A DNA stretch of 13,754 nt, from contig DHOB01000044.1 in the NCBI GenBank assembly GCA_002409675.1, positions 7,958 through 21,711 on the forward strand, written 5' to 3'. The DNA is from Ruminococcaceae bacterium UBA5401 (GTDB taxonomy: Bacteria > Bacillota > Clostridia > Oscillospirales > Acutalibacteraceae). The position numbers and the translations under genes were made by a program. The notes under the pieces are model-generated. The model was not told the DNA's origin. It made no database searches and worked only from the letters and a program-made list of their open reading frames with translations. Below are positions 1 through 8,251 of this stretch, in pieces; within the stretch, counting starts at the first letter, position 1; every line of letters begins with the position of its first letter.

Positions 1-64
1 CGCGGCCCGCTCCGGCTCTCCCCCGGCGGACGAAACGGGGAAAAATCCCTGAAGCGCGCCCCGC

Positions 65-94
65 TTTACCGGCGGCCCTCCGATATGATATAAT
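65..94 (+). promoter_or_regulatory. Promoter of the Crp/Fnr-family regulator gene
   Basis: A perfect -10 box TATAAT lies at 89-94. A partial -35 box, TTTACC (4 of 6 matches to TTGACA), lies at 65-70, giving an 18-nt spacer. Transcription would start near 101, leaving a leader of about 26 nt before the preferred ATG at 127. I see no FNR-type TTGA-N6-TCAA palindrome around it, so there is no direct sign of self-regulation. The 64 bases upstream hold a CCCCG/CGGGG inverted repeat (21-40) but no gene I can support. Confidence 0.7.
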
Positions 95-111
95 GAAGGC
101 AATAAAGGGCC

Positions 112-117
112 GGGGAG
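112..117 (+). promoter_or_regulatory. Ribosome binding site deciding the regulator start
   Basis: GGGGAG at 112-117 directly abuts the first in-frame ATG (118), which is too close for initiation there. It sits 9 nt before the second ATG at 127, a normal spacing. The start at 127 is therefore preferred over 118. Confidence 0.6.
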
Positions 118-126
118 ATGATTCGC

Positions 127-822
127 ATGCCGCTGGGAAAACAGGAGCTGACTTTTTTAAGGGAAGTTCTTCCGTTCTGGGGCAGGCTGACGGACGCGCA
201 GCGCGAAGCGGTCGGGCAAAAATCCGTGCTGCGCCATTTCCCCGCGGGCGCCCCGCTGCACAGCGGCCCGAACGACTGCGCGGGCCTCTATGTGATCCGC
301 AGCGGGCAGGTGCGCTCCTACATCCTTTCCGAAGAAGGGCGCGAGGTCACGCTGTTCCGCCTGTACGAGCGGGACGTGTGCATCTTCTCCGCCTCCTGCA
401 TCATGAAAAACATCCAGTTCGACGTCTACACGCAGGCGGTCGAGGACTCCGACGCCATCCTGATTCCCACGCCCGTCTACCGGGAGCTGCGCGAAAGCTC
501 GCTGGCGGTTTCCGAATACACCGGTCAGCTTCTTTCCTCCCGCTTTTCGGACGTGATGTGGCTGCTGGAGCAGATTCTGTTCATGCGCTTCGACCGCCGG
601 CTCGCGCTGTTCCTGCTGGAGCACGCGGACGGAAACGGCCGGCTGAAGGCGACGCATGAGGAGATTGCCCGCGACATGGGCACGGCGCGCGAAGTGGTCA
701 CAAGAATGCTGCGGTATTTTCAGTCGGAGGGAATGGTGCGGCTCTCCCGCGGGCAGATTGCGCTGACCGATTTAAAAAAGCTGAAAAAAACGGCGAGCCG
801 GATTCAGCGGAGAAAATCATAA
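127..822 (+). CDS. Crp/Fnr-family transcriptional regulator
   Basis: The 231-residue protein has the usual two-part layout of this family. An N-terminal cyclic-nucleotide-binding-like beta-roll spans about residues 12-115 and includes LYVIRSGQVRSY at 54-65. A long dimerisation helix covers about 125-165. A C-terminal winged helix-turn-helix covers about 172-228, with THEEIARDMGTAREVVTRML as its core. The helix-turn-helix marks a DNA-binding regulator. The segment that holds the phosphate-binding cassette in CRP instead reads RDVCIFSASCIMKN, with Cys85 and Cys91. The arginine and serine/threonine that bind cAMP phosphate are missing, so cAMP is an unlikely ligand; redox, metal or haem sensing is possible but is inference. 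It is the only plus-strand gene here, has its own promoter and terminator, and converges on clpE. Its targets cannot be told from the sequence. I started it at ATG 127 because of ribosome-binding-site spacing; ATG 118 is the alternative. Confidence 0.9.
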   Translation: MPLGKQELTFLREVLPFWGRLTDAQREAVGQKSVLRHFPAGAPLHSGPNDCAGLYVIRSGQVRSYILSEEGREVTLFRLYERDVCIFSASCIMKNIQFDVYTQAVEDSDAILIPTPVYRELRESSLAVSEYTGQLLSSRFSDVMWLLEQILFMRFDRRLALFLLEHADGNGRLKATHEEIARDMGTAREVVTRMLRYFQSEGMVRLSRGQIALTDLKKLKKTASRIQRRKS

Positions 823-826
823 GAAA

Positions 827-862
827 GGCGTCCGCGGATTTTACCCCGCAGACGCCCTTTTT
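827..862 (+). terminator. Bidirectional intrinsic terminator between the regulator and clpE
   Basis: The arms GGCGTC (827-832) and GACGCC (851-856) are extended inward by GCGG (834-837) pairing with CCGC (846-849) across one mismatch. A TTTTT run at 858-862 follows on the plus strand, 5 nt after the regulator stop codon. Read on the minus strand, the same stem is followed by TTTCTTATGATTTTC. It lies about 25 nt past the clpE stop, so it probably ends both convergent transcripts. Confidence 0.85.
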
Positions 863-886
863 ATGATAAGCGATAAGCAAAATATC

Positions 887-3196
<2,310 letters not shown>

Positions 3197-3236
3197 TCAT
3201 CCATCACTTCTTCTCTCTGGTCTCTAATCCTATTCT

Positions 3237-3265
3237 ATCATACCATGAAACAGACCTTTTGACAA
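3237..3265 (-). promoter_or_regulatory. clpE promoter (extended -10)
   Basis: Read on the minus strand, TTGTCA (3265-3260) and TATGAT (3242-3237) are separated by 17 nt, and TGG precedes the -10 box (TG-N extended -10). Transcription would start near 3230, giving a leader of about 34 nt. The -35 box lies inside TTGTCAAA, which resembles a single CtsR half-site, but the second direct repeat is missing. No CIRCE element is seen. Confidence 0.75.
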
Positions 3266-3276
3266 ACCGCGCCCGC

Positions 3277-3894
3277 TCACTTCTTCTTTTTATCCATGAC
3301 TTCCTGGATGTCCAGCCGGTACCGGGGGTCGTCGGAACGGAGGATTCTGAAGTAAATCTTCGCATACCGGACGAAAGCGTAAATCATGAATCCCGCCGTG
3401 ACGGAGAGCAGCGCGACAGCAATGTGCAGCCGCTCTTCCCCGGTAAACCACCCGAAAACCCGCATGGCGACGATAATTCCGAATGAAATGTAAAACAGGA
3501 CCGTCGCGGCTTTTCCGTACCATTTTGAGCCGCTCGGCTTCTTTTTATTCTTGCCAATCAAAAAAATGGCGGCCGTCACCATCAGCGCTTCCTTGACGAC
3601 AAAAATGGCCAGCAGGGGAATCAGCACGGGTTCTTCCACCGCGAGGCAGATTGCGACGGAAGCCTGGGTCAGCTTGTCGGCGAGCGGGTCGAGCATCTGG
3701 CCCAGCTCCGTGGACTGGTTGAACTGGCGGGCGATCCAGCCGTCCAGCAGATCCGTCAGGCCGGAGACGAGCAGCACAATCCCCGCCTTTAAGTATTCGT
3801 TGCTGATGAAATAAAAGACGAAAGGGAAAATCAGGACAAACCGCACGACGGTCAGCGCGTTCGGAATATTGAAATTCCTGTTCTTGCTTTTCAT
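3277..3894 (-). CDS. pgsA: CDP-diacylglycerol--glycerol-3-phosphate 3-phosphatidyltransferase (phosphatidylglycerophosphate synthase)
   Basis: This 205-residue integral membrane enzyme joins CDP-diacylglycerol and glycerol-3-phosphate to form phosphatidylglycerophosphate, the committed step to phosphatidylglycerol and cardiolipin. The complete CDP-alcohol phosphotransferase signature D-x2-DG-x2-AR-x8-G-x3-D-x3-D is present: Asp48, Asp51, Gly52, Ala55, Arg56, Gly65, Asp69 and Asp73. Hydrophobic segments lie at about 13-31, 35-48, 76-93, 97-113, 128-146 and 157-177, and the protein ends in a lysine run. The N-terminal IPNALTVVRF is typical of PgsA rather than of other members of the superfamily. 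Its ATG overlaps the cvpA stop as ATGA (4 nt), so translation is probably coupled. GAGGT lies 9 nt upstream inside cvpA. No terminator is visible between its stop and clpE, so read-through into clpE is possible. Confidence 0.93.
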   Translation of the reverse strand: MKSKNRNFNIPNALTVVRFVLIFPFVFYFISNEYLKAGIVLLVSGLTDLLDGWIARQFNQSTELGQMLDPLADKLTQASVAICLAVEEPVLIPLLAIFVVKEALMVTAAIFLIGKNKKKPSGSKWYGKAATVLFYISFGIIVAMRVFGWFTGEERLHIAVALLSVTAGFMIYAFVRYAKIYFRILRSDDPRYRLDIQEVMDKKKK

Positions 3895-4433
3895 AACTTG
3901 CCTACCTCATTCCAAAGATGGGTCTGAAACAGCGTATACACCGGGTTGCGGCCAGCCGCGTACTGATAGATGCGGGAATGCGAAATTTCGCGCCACACCT
4001 GGGGCGTGCTCTGCCACAGGCCGGCCGGCAGCAGAATAAGCCGAAGGGCGGCGCACACCAGCAGCACGACCACGCCGCCCTTCAGCAGGCCGAGGACCCC
4101 GCCGAGCAGAGCGTTAATCTGCCGCAGGACCGGCAGGCGGAACACCGTGCCCAGCGCATGCGCGATGACCTGGACCAGCGCTTCCAGCACGGCGAACAGA
4201 AGCACCGCCGCAATCAGCTTTGCCACAAAGGGGTTCTGCAGCTCCTTGATATTCGTTTTTTCGAGCCACGGCAGAAGGTCGGCGGCCAGTTTTTGGGAAT
4301 GGTACGCCGTGACCGCCACCGCCGCGATGCTGCCGACAAAACCGACCAGCGAGCGCACAAAGCCCTTCCGGAAGCCGGAGATGGCGAACCCGGCCAGCAC
4401 CGCCAGCAGCAGGATATCCACGAACGTGCCCAA
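3891..4433 (-). CDS. cvpA: CvpA family membrane protein
   Basis: With the preferred TTG start the protein has 180 residues and four hydrophobic stretches at about 3-19, 27-44, 70-95 and 110-137. The pattern VDILLLAVLAGFAISGFRKG near the N-terminus is the typical CvpA opening. CvpA was named for colicin V production in E. coli; in other bacteria its relatives are linked to envelope stress and bile or antimicrobial tolerance, but the molecular function is not settled. The longest frame begins at ATG 4469, but an ideal AGGAGG lies within that frame, 6 nt before TTG 4433. That places the start exactly where family members normally begin. It is first in a two-gene unit with pgsA (4-nt overlap), behind its own promoter. 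Confidence 0.82.
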   Translation of the reverse strand: MGTFVDILLLAVLAGFAISGFRKGFVRSLVGFVGSIAAVAVTAYHSQKLAADLLPWLEKTNIKELQNPFVAKLIAAVLLFAVLEALVQVIAHALGTVFRLPVLRQINALLGGVLGLLKGGVVVLLVCAALRLILLPAGLWQSTPQVWREISHSRIYQYAAGRNPVYTLFQTHLWNEVGKL

Positions 4434-4439
4434 CGCAAT

Positions 4440-4445
4440 CCTCCT
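4440..4445 (-). promoter_or_regulatory. Ribosome binding site deciding the cvpA TTG start
   Basis: AGGAGG on the minus strand lies 6 nt before TTG 4433 and 22 nt inside the longer frame that starts at ATG 4469. The match and the spacing are both ideal, and the resulting N-terminus fits CvpA proteins. Confidence 0.8.
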
Positions 4446-4508
4446 CACGCTCCGGAAATTCTTCCACATTCAGCCGCATTTCAGCCGGCAAATAAGGAAT
4501 ATATCTCA

Positions 4509-4537
4509 AATATAACACAAACCGGCCGATTAGACAA
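4509..4537 (-). promoter_or_regulatory. cvpA-pgsA promoter (extended -10)
   Basis: On the minus strand TTGTCT (4537-4532), a 17-nt spacer and TATATT (4514-4509) form a sigma-A-type promoter. TGT precedes the -10 box as an extended -10. Transcription would start near 4502, some 69 nt before the TTG start. The string TTTGTGTTATA is also found at the ruvC promoter. Confidence 0.75.
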
Positions 4538-4542
4538 GCCGG
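4515..4542 (-). terminator. Possible weak terminator after the DUF5711 gene, overlapping the cvpA promoter
   Basis: Minus-strand arms CCGGC (4542-4538) and GCCGG (4526-4522) enclose an 11-nt loop and are followed by TTTGTGTT. The hairpin begins 2 nt after the DUF5711 stop codon. The stem is only 5 bp and the U-tract is interrupted, so termination would be partial. The hairpin covers the promoter's -35 box and spacer. Confidence 0.4.
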
Positions 4543-4544
4543 AT

Positions 4545-5789
4545 TCAGCGCCTGCCAATCAGCCGGATTTCGGAAACCCCGAGAATGTAGGCGGAACTTT
4601 CGTCCCGCAGCGAAACCGCCTGCGCGTCGCTGCCGGCGTCCACGCTTCTGTCGGCGCCGGGCAGGGCGGAAAGCGGGAAGAAGAAGGCCCTGCCGCCCGT
4701 CAGGGCCGCGGCCTCCTGCCCGCAGAGCGACACGGACCGCACGCTGCCGGAAATCTGGCGGGAGAATACGGCGCTCCCCGTTTTGCCGAGGACGACAAGC
4801 CTGCTGCGGGCCGCGCCCTCATAGGCGGAAAGGGCCAGCGCCGTGCGCCCGGTGTCGGAATCGCAGGCGGTCAGCTTTTCCCCCTCGTAGCTGAACTCGT
4901 TCGTCCGGCGCGAAGATGGGTCGAGGGTCACCGCAGCCTTGTCCCCGACGGCCGTCACGGCGGAGGGGTCTTCCCAGAAAACGTCCAGCAGAAGGTTCCC
5001 CGGGAAAGTCGCGGCGGGCTGCACGGTTTCTCCGCTGTTGAGGTCGATGAGGTAGAGGGCGGAGACCAGCTCCCCTTCCTTTGCGGAAACACCCGCCACG
5101 GCCGCCCTGCCGCCGTCCGGGCTGAGGGCGACGGCGCACGGGTAATAGTCGTAGAACCAGTAGCGGCACTGGACGGAACCCTGCGCGCTGTACGAGACCA
5201 GCATCCCGCAGTACCCGTCCGCGGCGGTGATCAGCGCGCACTGGCCGTTCCGGTTCAGGGCCCCGCCCAGGATGTTCTGCTCCGCCGAGAAGTCCTCCGG
5301 CTGGCCCCCCGCCGTCGCAATGCTGAAATTCTTTCCCCCCAGGTTGAACAGCAGGGCGCGCGGCCCGCTGACCTTGAGCACCGGTCTGCCGTAGCTGTGC
5401 GGGCGGCTCAGAATCTCTTTGGCGGTGGAATTGTAAACGGAGAGCGCGGTGTCGCTGGCCACCACGATGTTCTTTTCGGACGAGACGAAATTGCCCGGCG
5501 CCACGGCGGAGCCGGCGATGCTCTTCGGGTAGCCGTCGCCGACGCCGAAGCCCACCACGCGGCTCTGCACCCACTGCGCGATGTTCTGGGGCGTGAGGTT
5601 GGCGCGGTTGTACCAGCCCAGCACCGCCAGCACGCACAGCGCGAGAATCAGGATGACGCGGTACCCCCACCGGGGGAAGCGGCGCTCCTTCCGGCCGGGA
5701 ACCCCGCCGCCCCGCTTCTCCTGGGGCAGGGCGTGCTTGGGCATCCCGTCCAGCCGGACGGTATCGTACCGGTGCCCTTCGTCACGCAT
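4545..5789 (-). CDS. DUF5711 family protein, membrane-anchored beta-propeller-like
   Basis: From ATG 5789 the protein has 414 residues. A polar, basic N-terminus (1-40, with RKERRFPR near its end) precedes one transmembrane helix at about 43-60 (YRVILILALCVLAVLGWY). The remaining 350 or so residues lie outside the membrane, most likely on the outer face by the positive-inside rule. They form repeated short beta-strand units of about 40 residues, such as LSPDGGRAAVAGV and SALYLIDLNSGETV, resembling WD40/YVTN-type propeller blades. No catalytic motif is visible. This fits DUF5711, whose function is unknown; it could be a scaffold or ligand-binding sensor in the envelope. Its start overlaps the truA stop by 8 nt, and AAAGGGGG 9 nt upstream supports ATG 5789 over ATG 5813. 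It is the last gene before the cvpA promoter. Confidence 0.78.
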   Translation of the reverse strand: MRDEGHRYDTVRLDGMPKHALPQEKRGGGVPGRKERRFPRWGYRVILILALCVLAVLGWYNRANLTPQNIAQWVQSRVVGFGVGDGYPKSIAGSAVAPGNFVSSEKNIVVASDTALSVYNSTAKEILSRPHSYGRPVLKVSGPRALLFNLGGKNFSIATAGGQPEDFSAEQNILGGALNRNGQCALITAADGYCGMLVSYSAQGSVQCRYWFYDYYPCAVALSPDGGRAAVAGVSAKEGELVSALYLIDLNSGETVQPAATFPGNLLLDVFWEDPSAVTAVGDKAAVTLDPSSRRTNEFSYEGEKLTACDSDTGRTALALSAYEGAARSRLVVLGKTGSAVFSRQISGSVRSVSLCGQEAAALTGGRAFFFPLSALPGADRSVDAGSDAQAVSLRDESSAYILGVSEIRLIGRR

Positions 5790-6546
5790 GGCCGTCGGCC
5801 CCCTTTCCGTCATACCGCACCTGTTTCAGGTAAAGGCCCTGCGGCGGCGCGGTCGGCCCCGCCGCGGCGCGGTCGGCGGCGGCGAGGACGCGCGCCACGT
5901 CCTCCGGCTCCATCCGCCCGCGGGCGATGCGCAGCATCGTGCCCACCATAATCCGCACCATGTGGTACAGAAAGCCGTCCGCGGCGACGCAGTACCGCAC
6001 CAGGCCGCCCTCGCGGCTCCATTCCGACTTTGTGACCGTGCGCGTCATGCGGCCGGGGCGGCGGGCGTCCTGCGCGCAGAACGAGGTGAAGTCGTGGGCG
6101 CCAAGAAAAAAGGCCGCCGCGCGGTTCAGGCGGCCGAGGTCCAGCGGATACCAGTAATGCAGCGCCCGCCCGCGCAGGAACGGGTCGCGCTCCTTCCGGT
6201 TCCAGATGAGGTACTGGTACTCCTTGCCCGTGCAGGAATAGCGCGCGTGGAACTCCACCGGCACCTCGCGGCACGAGAGTACGGCGATGTCTTCCGGCAG
6301 GAAGTGGTTCAGCGCGCCCACGAGCCTGCCGCACGGGATGCCGCGCTCCGTCCGGAAGCTGACGCAGAACTCCAGCGCATGGACGAACGCGTCGGTGCGG
6401 CTGCATCCCTTCACGTCCGGGCGTTCGCCGAGGATCCGCTCCAGCGCATCCTGAAACACCTGCTGGACGGTCACGGCGTTTTGCTGGACCTGCCAGCCGT
6501 GGTAGCGCGCCCCGTCGTACCGGATGACAAGCAGCAGATTGCGCAT
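5782..6546 (-). CDS. truA: tRNA pseudouridine synthase A
   Basis: This 254-residue enzyme isomerises uridines 38-40 in the anticodon stem of tRNAs to pseudouridine. The catalytic aspartate is Asp52, in CSRTDAFVHA (48-57). Other TruA marks are the opening LLLVIRYDGARYHGWQ, FHARYSC with KEYQYLIWN (99-116), DPFLRGRALHYW, HDFTSFCA, and FLYHMVRIMVGT near the C-terminus. The length is standard. The active-site loop departs from the common GRTDAGVHA form: Ser replaces the first Gly and Phe54 the second, though the aspartate is kept. GAGGAG lies 5 nt before the ATG, and the gene follows ecfT by 16 nt. In Firmicutes truA usually follows ecfT, which supports both calls. Confidence 0.94.
   Translation of the reverse strand: MRNLLLVIRYDGARYHGWQVQQNAVTVQQVFQDALERILGERPDVKGCSRTDAFVHALEFCVSFRTERGIPCGRLVGALNHFLPEDIAVLSCREVPVEFHARYSCTGKEYQYLIWNRKERDPFLRGRALHYWYPLDLGRLNRAAAFFLGAHDFTSFCAQDARRPGRMTRTVTKSEWSREGGLVRYCVAADGFLYHMVRIMVGTMLRIARGRMEPEDVARVLAAADRAAAGPTAPPQGLYLKQVRYDGKGADGHA
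5799..5806 (-). promoter_or_regulatory. Ribosome binding site favouring the internal DUF5711 start
   Basis: AAAGGGGG on the minus strand lies 9 nt before ATG 5789. The upstream ATG at 5813 has only a poor GGTG-like sequence before it and would raise the truA overlap to 32 nt. Confidence 0.55.
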
Positions 6547-6562
6547 AAAGGCTCCTCTCTTT

Positions 6563-7378
6563 TCAGTGCAGGGACGCCGGGAAAAGCGCCGCGCACAGCA
6601 CGACCCCCGCGCAGAATACGGCGGCGACGGCGACCGCGGCCGCGTCCAGACCCGTCATGTGAAGCTGCTTCATCCGGGTGCGCCCCTCGCCGCCGTGGTA
6701 GCAGCGGCACTCCATCGCCATGGCGAGGTCGTAGGCGCGGCGGAACGAGGAGACGAACAGCGGAATCAGCACGGGGATGAGCGACTTCACGCGCTGGCGC
6801 AGGCCCCCGCTCTCCATATCGGCGCCGCGCGCCTTCTGCGCGCTCATAATCCGGTCGGTCTCTTCCAGCAGCGTGGGCACGAAGCGCAGGGCGATGGTCA
6901 TCATCATTGCGATTTCATGCACCTTAACGTGCAGCACCTGCAGGGGTTTCATGATGCGCTCCATCGCGTCGGTCAGCTGCGTGGGCGAGGTCGTGAAGGT
7001 CAGGACTGAGCTGAAAAGAATCAGGCAGACGATGCGGACGGAGATGAAAATCGCGTTGCCGATGCCGCCGTCCGTAATCTGCATGAACTTCCAGCCCCAG
7101 ACCCTGCGGCCGCTGCCGTAGAAAAGGTTGAGCGCGGCGGTGAACAGCACGATGAACAGAATGGCCTTCAGGCTTTTGAAATACTGGCTGACCGGCACGC
7201 CGGAAAGGCAGAGGACCACCAGCATCAGCGCGACCATCAGCGCAAGGCCCTGGAAGTTGGAGGCGACGAACAGAAAGACGATGAAGGCGAACGTCAGGGC
7301 GAGCTTGACCCGCGGGTCCATCCGGTGAATCAGGGAACGGCCCGGCAGATACTGGCCGAGCGTGATGTCACTGAGCAT
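6563..7378 (-). CDS. ecfT: ECF transporter transmembrane (T) component
   Basis: This 271-residue membrane protein links the two EcfA ATPases to interchangeable substrate-binding S components that bring in vitamins and trace nutrients. Hydrophobic segments occur at about 25-40, 44-60, 70-87, 105-130, 155-170 and 245-265. Two coupling helices carry the family's Arg motifs: QKARG at 181-185, which is canonical, and MECRCYHGGEGRTR around 222-235, where the usual Ala-Arg-Gly reads Cys224-Arg225-Cys226. The arginine that contacts the ATPase is kept. AAAGGAGG lies 8 nt before the ATG, and the start overlaps the ecfA2 stop by 11 nt. No S component lies in this window, as expected for a shared (group II) module. 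Confidence 0.93.
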   Translation of the reverse strand: MLSDITLGQYLPGRSLIHRMDPRVKLALTFAFIVFLFVASNFQGLALMVALMLVVLCLSGVPVSQYFKSLKAILFIVLFTAALNLFYGSGRRVWGWKFMQITDGGIGNAIFISVRIVCLILFSSVLTFTTSPTQLTDAMERIMKPLQVLHVKVHEIAMMMTIALRFVPTLLEETDRIMSAQKARGADMESGGLRQRVKSLIPVLIPLFVSSFRRAYDLAMAMECRCYHGGEGRTRMKQLHMTGLDAAAVAVAAVFCAGVVLCAALFPASLH

Positions 7379-8237
7379 GGTGTGCGCCTCCTTTCCGAAG
7401 CAGCGGGCGCAGCTCCTCGACCGCCTCGTCCACCGTGAGCACGGGGCGCACCGGGTATCCCTTTTCCCGGAGCGTCAGCAGAATGGAGGTGATCTGCGGC
7501 ACCCGCAGGCCCATGGCCTCCAGCTCCCGGCCGCGCGCGAACACGTTTTTCGTCTTGTCCAGCATCACGGCGCGGCCTTCGTTCATCACCAGCACGCGGT
7601 CGGCAAACCGCGCGATGTCCTCCATGCTGTGCGACACCAGAATCACCGTGCTGCCGCGCGCCCTGTGATAGGCGGAGATCTGCTCCAGCAGCATGTCCCG
7701 CCCCTGGGGGTCGAGGCCCGCCGTGGGCTCGTCCAGCACCAGCACGTCCGGGTCCATGGCGATGACCCCCGCTATCGCCGCGCGGCGCTTCTGCCCGCCG
7801 GAAAGCTCGAACGGGCTTTTGCCGAGCAGCTCGTTGTCCAGGCCGACGAACTTCGCCGCCCGCCGCGCCCGCTCTTCTGCCTGCGCGGCGCTCAGGCCCA
7901 TGTTGCCCGGGCCGAAGCAGATGTCTTTGAGCACGGTCTCTTCAAAGAGCTGGTGCTCCGGGTACTGGAACACCATGCCGACCCGGAACCGGACGGACCG
8001 GATTTTTTTCGGCTCGGCCCAGATGTCCTTCCCGTTCAGCAGGACGGTGCCGGACGTGGGCCGCAGCAGGCCGTTCAGCGTCTGAATGAAGGTGGATTTG
8101 CCGGAGCCGGTGTGCCCGATGATGCCGAGGAACTCGCCGCGCTCGATGCCGACGCTCACACGGTTCACGGCCGTTTTGTGGAACGGCGTGCCCGCGCCGT
8201 AAACATAGGTCAGGTCTTTGGTTTCAAGGACAAACAT
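7368..8237 (-). CDS. ecfA2: ECF transporter ATP-binding protein EcfA2
   Basis: This 289-residue ABC ATPase is the second nucleotide-binding subunit of the ECF energy-coupling module. Visible motifs are Walker A GHTGSGKS (41-48), Q-loop Gln91 in MVFQYPEHQLF, signature LSGGQKRRAAIAG (145-157), Walker B LVLDE (166-170) with the D-loop AGLDP, and switch His203 in LVSHSMED. The FQYPEHQLFEETV stretch and AGLDP mark the EcfA2 (CbiO2) type. The longest frame starts 84 nt further upstream inside ecfA1, but GGGAG 5 nt before ATG 8237 and the family N-terminus MFVLETKDLTYVY show the true start. It follows ecfA1 by 14 nt and overlaps ecfT. Confidence 0.94.
   Translation of the reverse strand: MFVLETKDLTYVYGAGTPFHKTAVNRVSVGIERGEFLGIIGHTGSGKSTFIQTLNGLLRPTSGTVLLNGKDIWAEPKKIRSVRFRVGMVFQYPEHQLFEETVLKDICFGPGNMGLSAAQAEERARRAAKFVGLDNELLGKSPFELSGGQKRRAAIAGVIAMDPDVLVLDEPTAGLDPQGRDMLLEQISAYHRARGSTVILVSHSMEDIARFADRVLVMNEGRAVMLDKTKNVFARGRELEAMGLRVPQITSILLTLREKGYPVRPVLTVDEAVEELRPLLRKGGAHHAQ
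7387..7394 (-). promoter_or_regulatory. Strong ribosome binding site of ecfT inside ecfA2
   Basis: AAAGGAGG on the minus strand lies 8 nt before ATG 7378, within the 3' end of ecfA2. It would allow ecfT to be translated strongly despite the 11-nt overlap. Confidence 0.75.
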
Positions 8238-8242
8238 GTTTT

Positions 8243-8247
8243 CTCCC
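8243..8247 (-). promoter_or_regulatory. Ribosome binding site deciding the ecfA2 start
   Basis: GGGAG on the minus strand lies 5 nt before ATG 8237 and overlaps the ecfA1-ecfA2 gap. It rules out the longer frame that would begin at 8321 inside ecfA1. Confidence 0.65.
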
Positions 8248-8251
8248 AAAC

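Noticed and set aside
21..40. CCCCG/CGGGG inverted repeat at the left edge as a terminator
   Set aside because: It is followed by AAAAA on the plus strand and by no T-run on the minus strand, so it has the wrong polarity for an intrinsic terminator.
3257..3266. Possible CtsR operator at the clpE -35 (TTGTCAAA)
   Set aside because: Only one heptad-like half-site is present; the required direct repeat after a 3-nt spacer is missing.
3918..5951. A 677-codon plus-strand open frame antisense to cvpA, the DUF5711 gene and part of truA
   Set aside because: It crosses three supported genes and an intergenic promoter, is rich in Arg/Pro/His as shadow frames are, and shows no recognisable domain.
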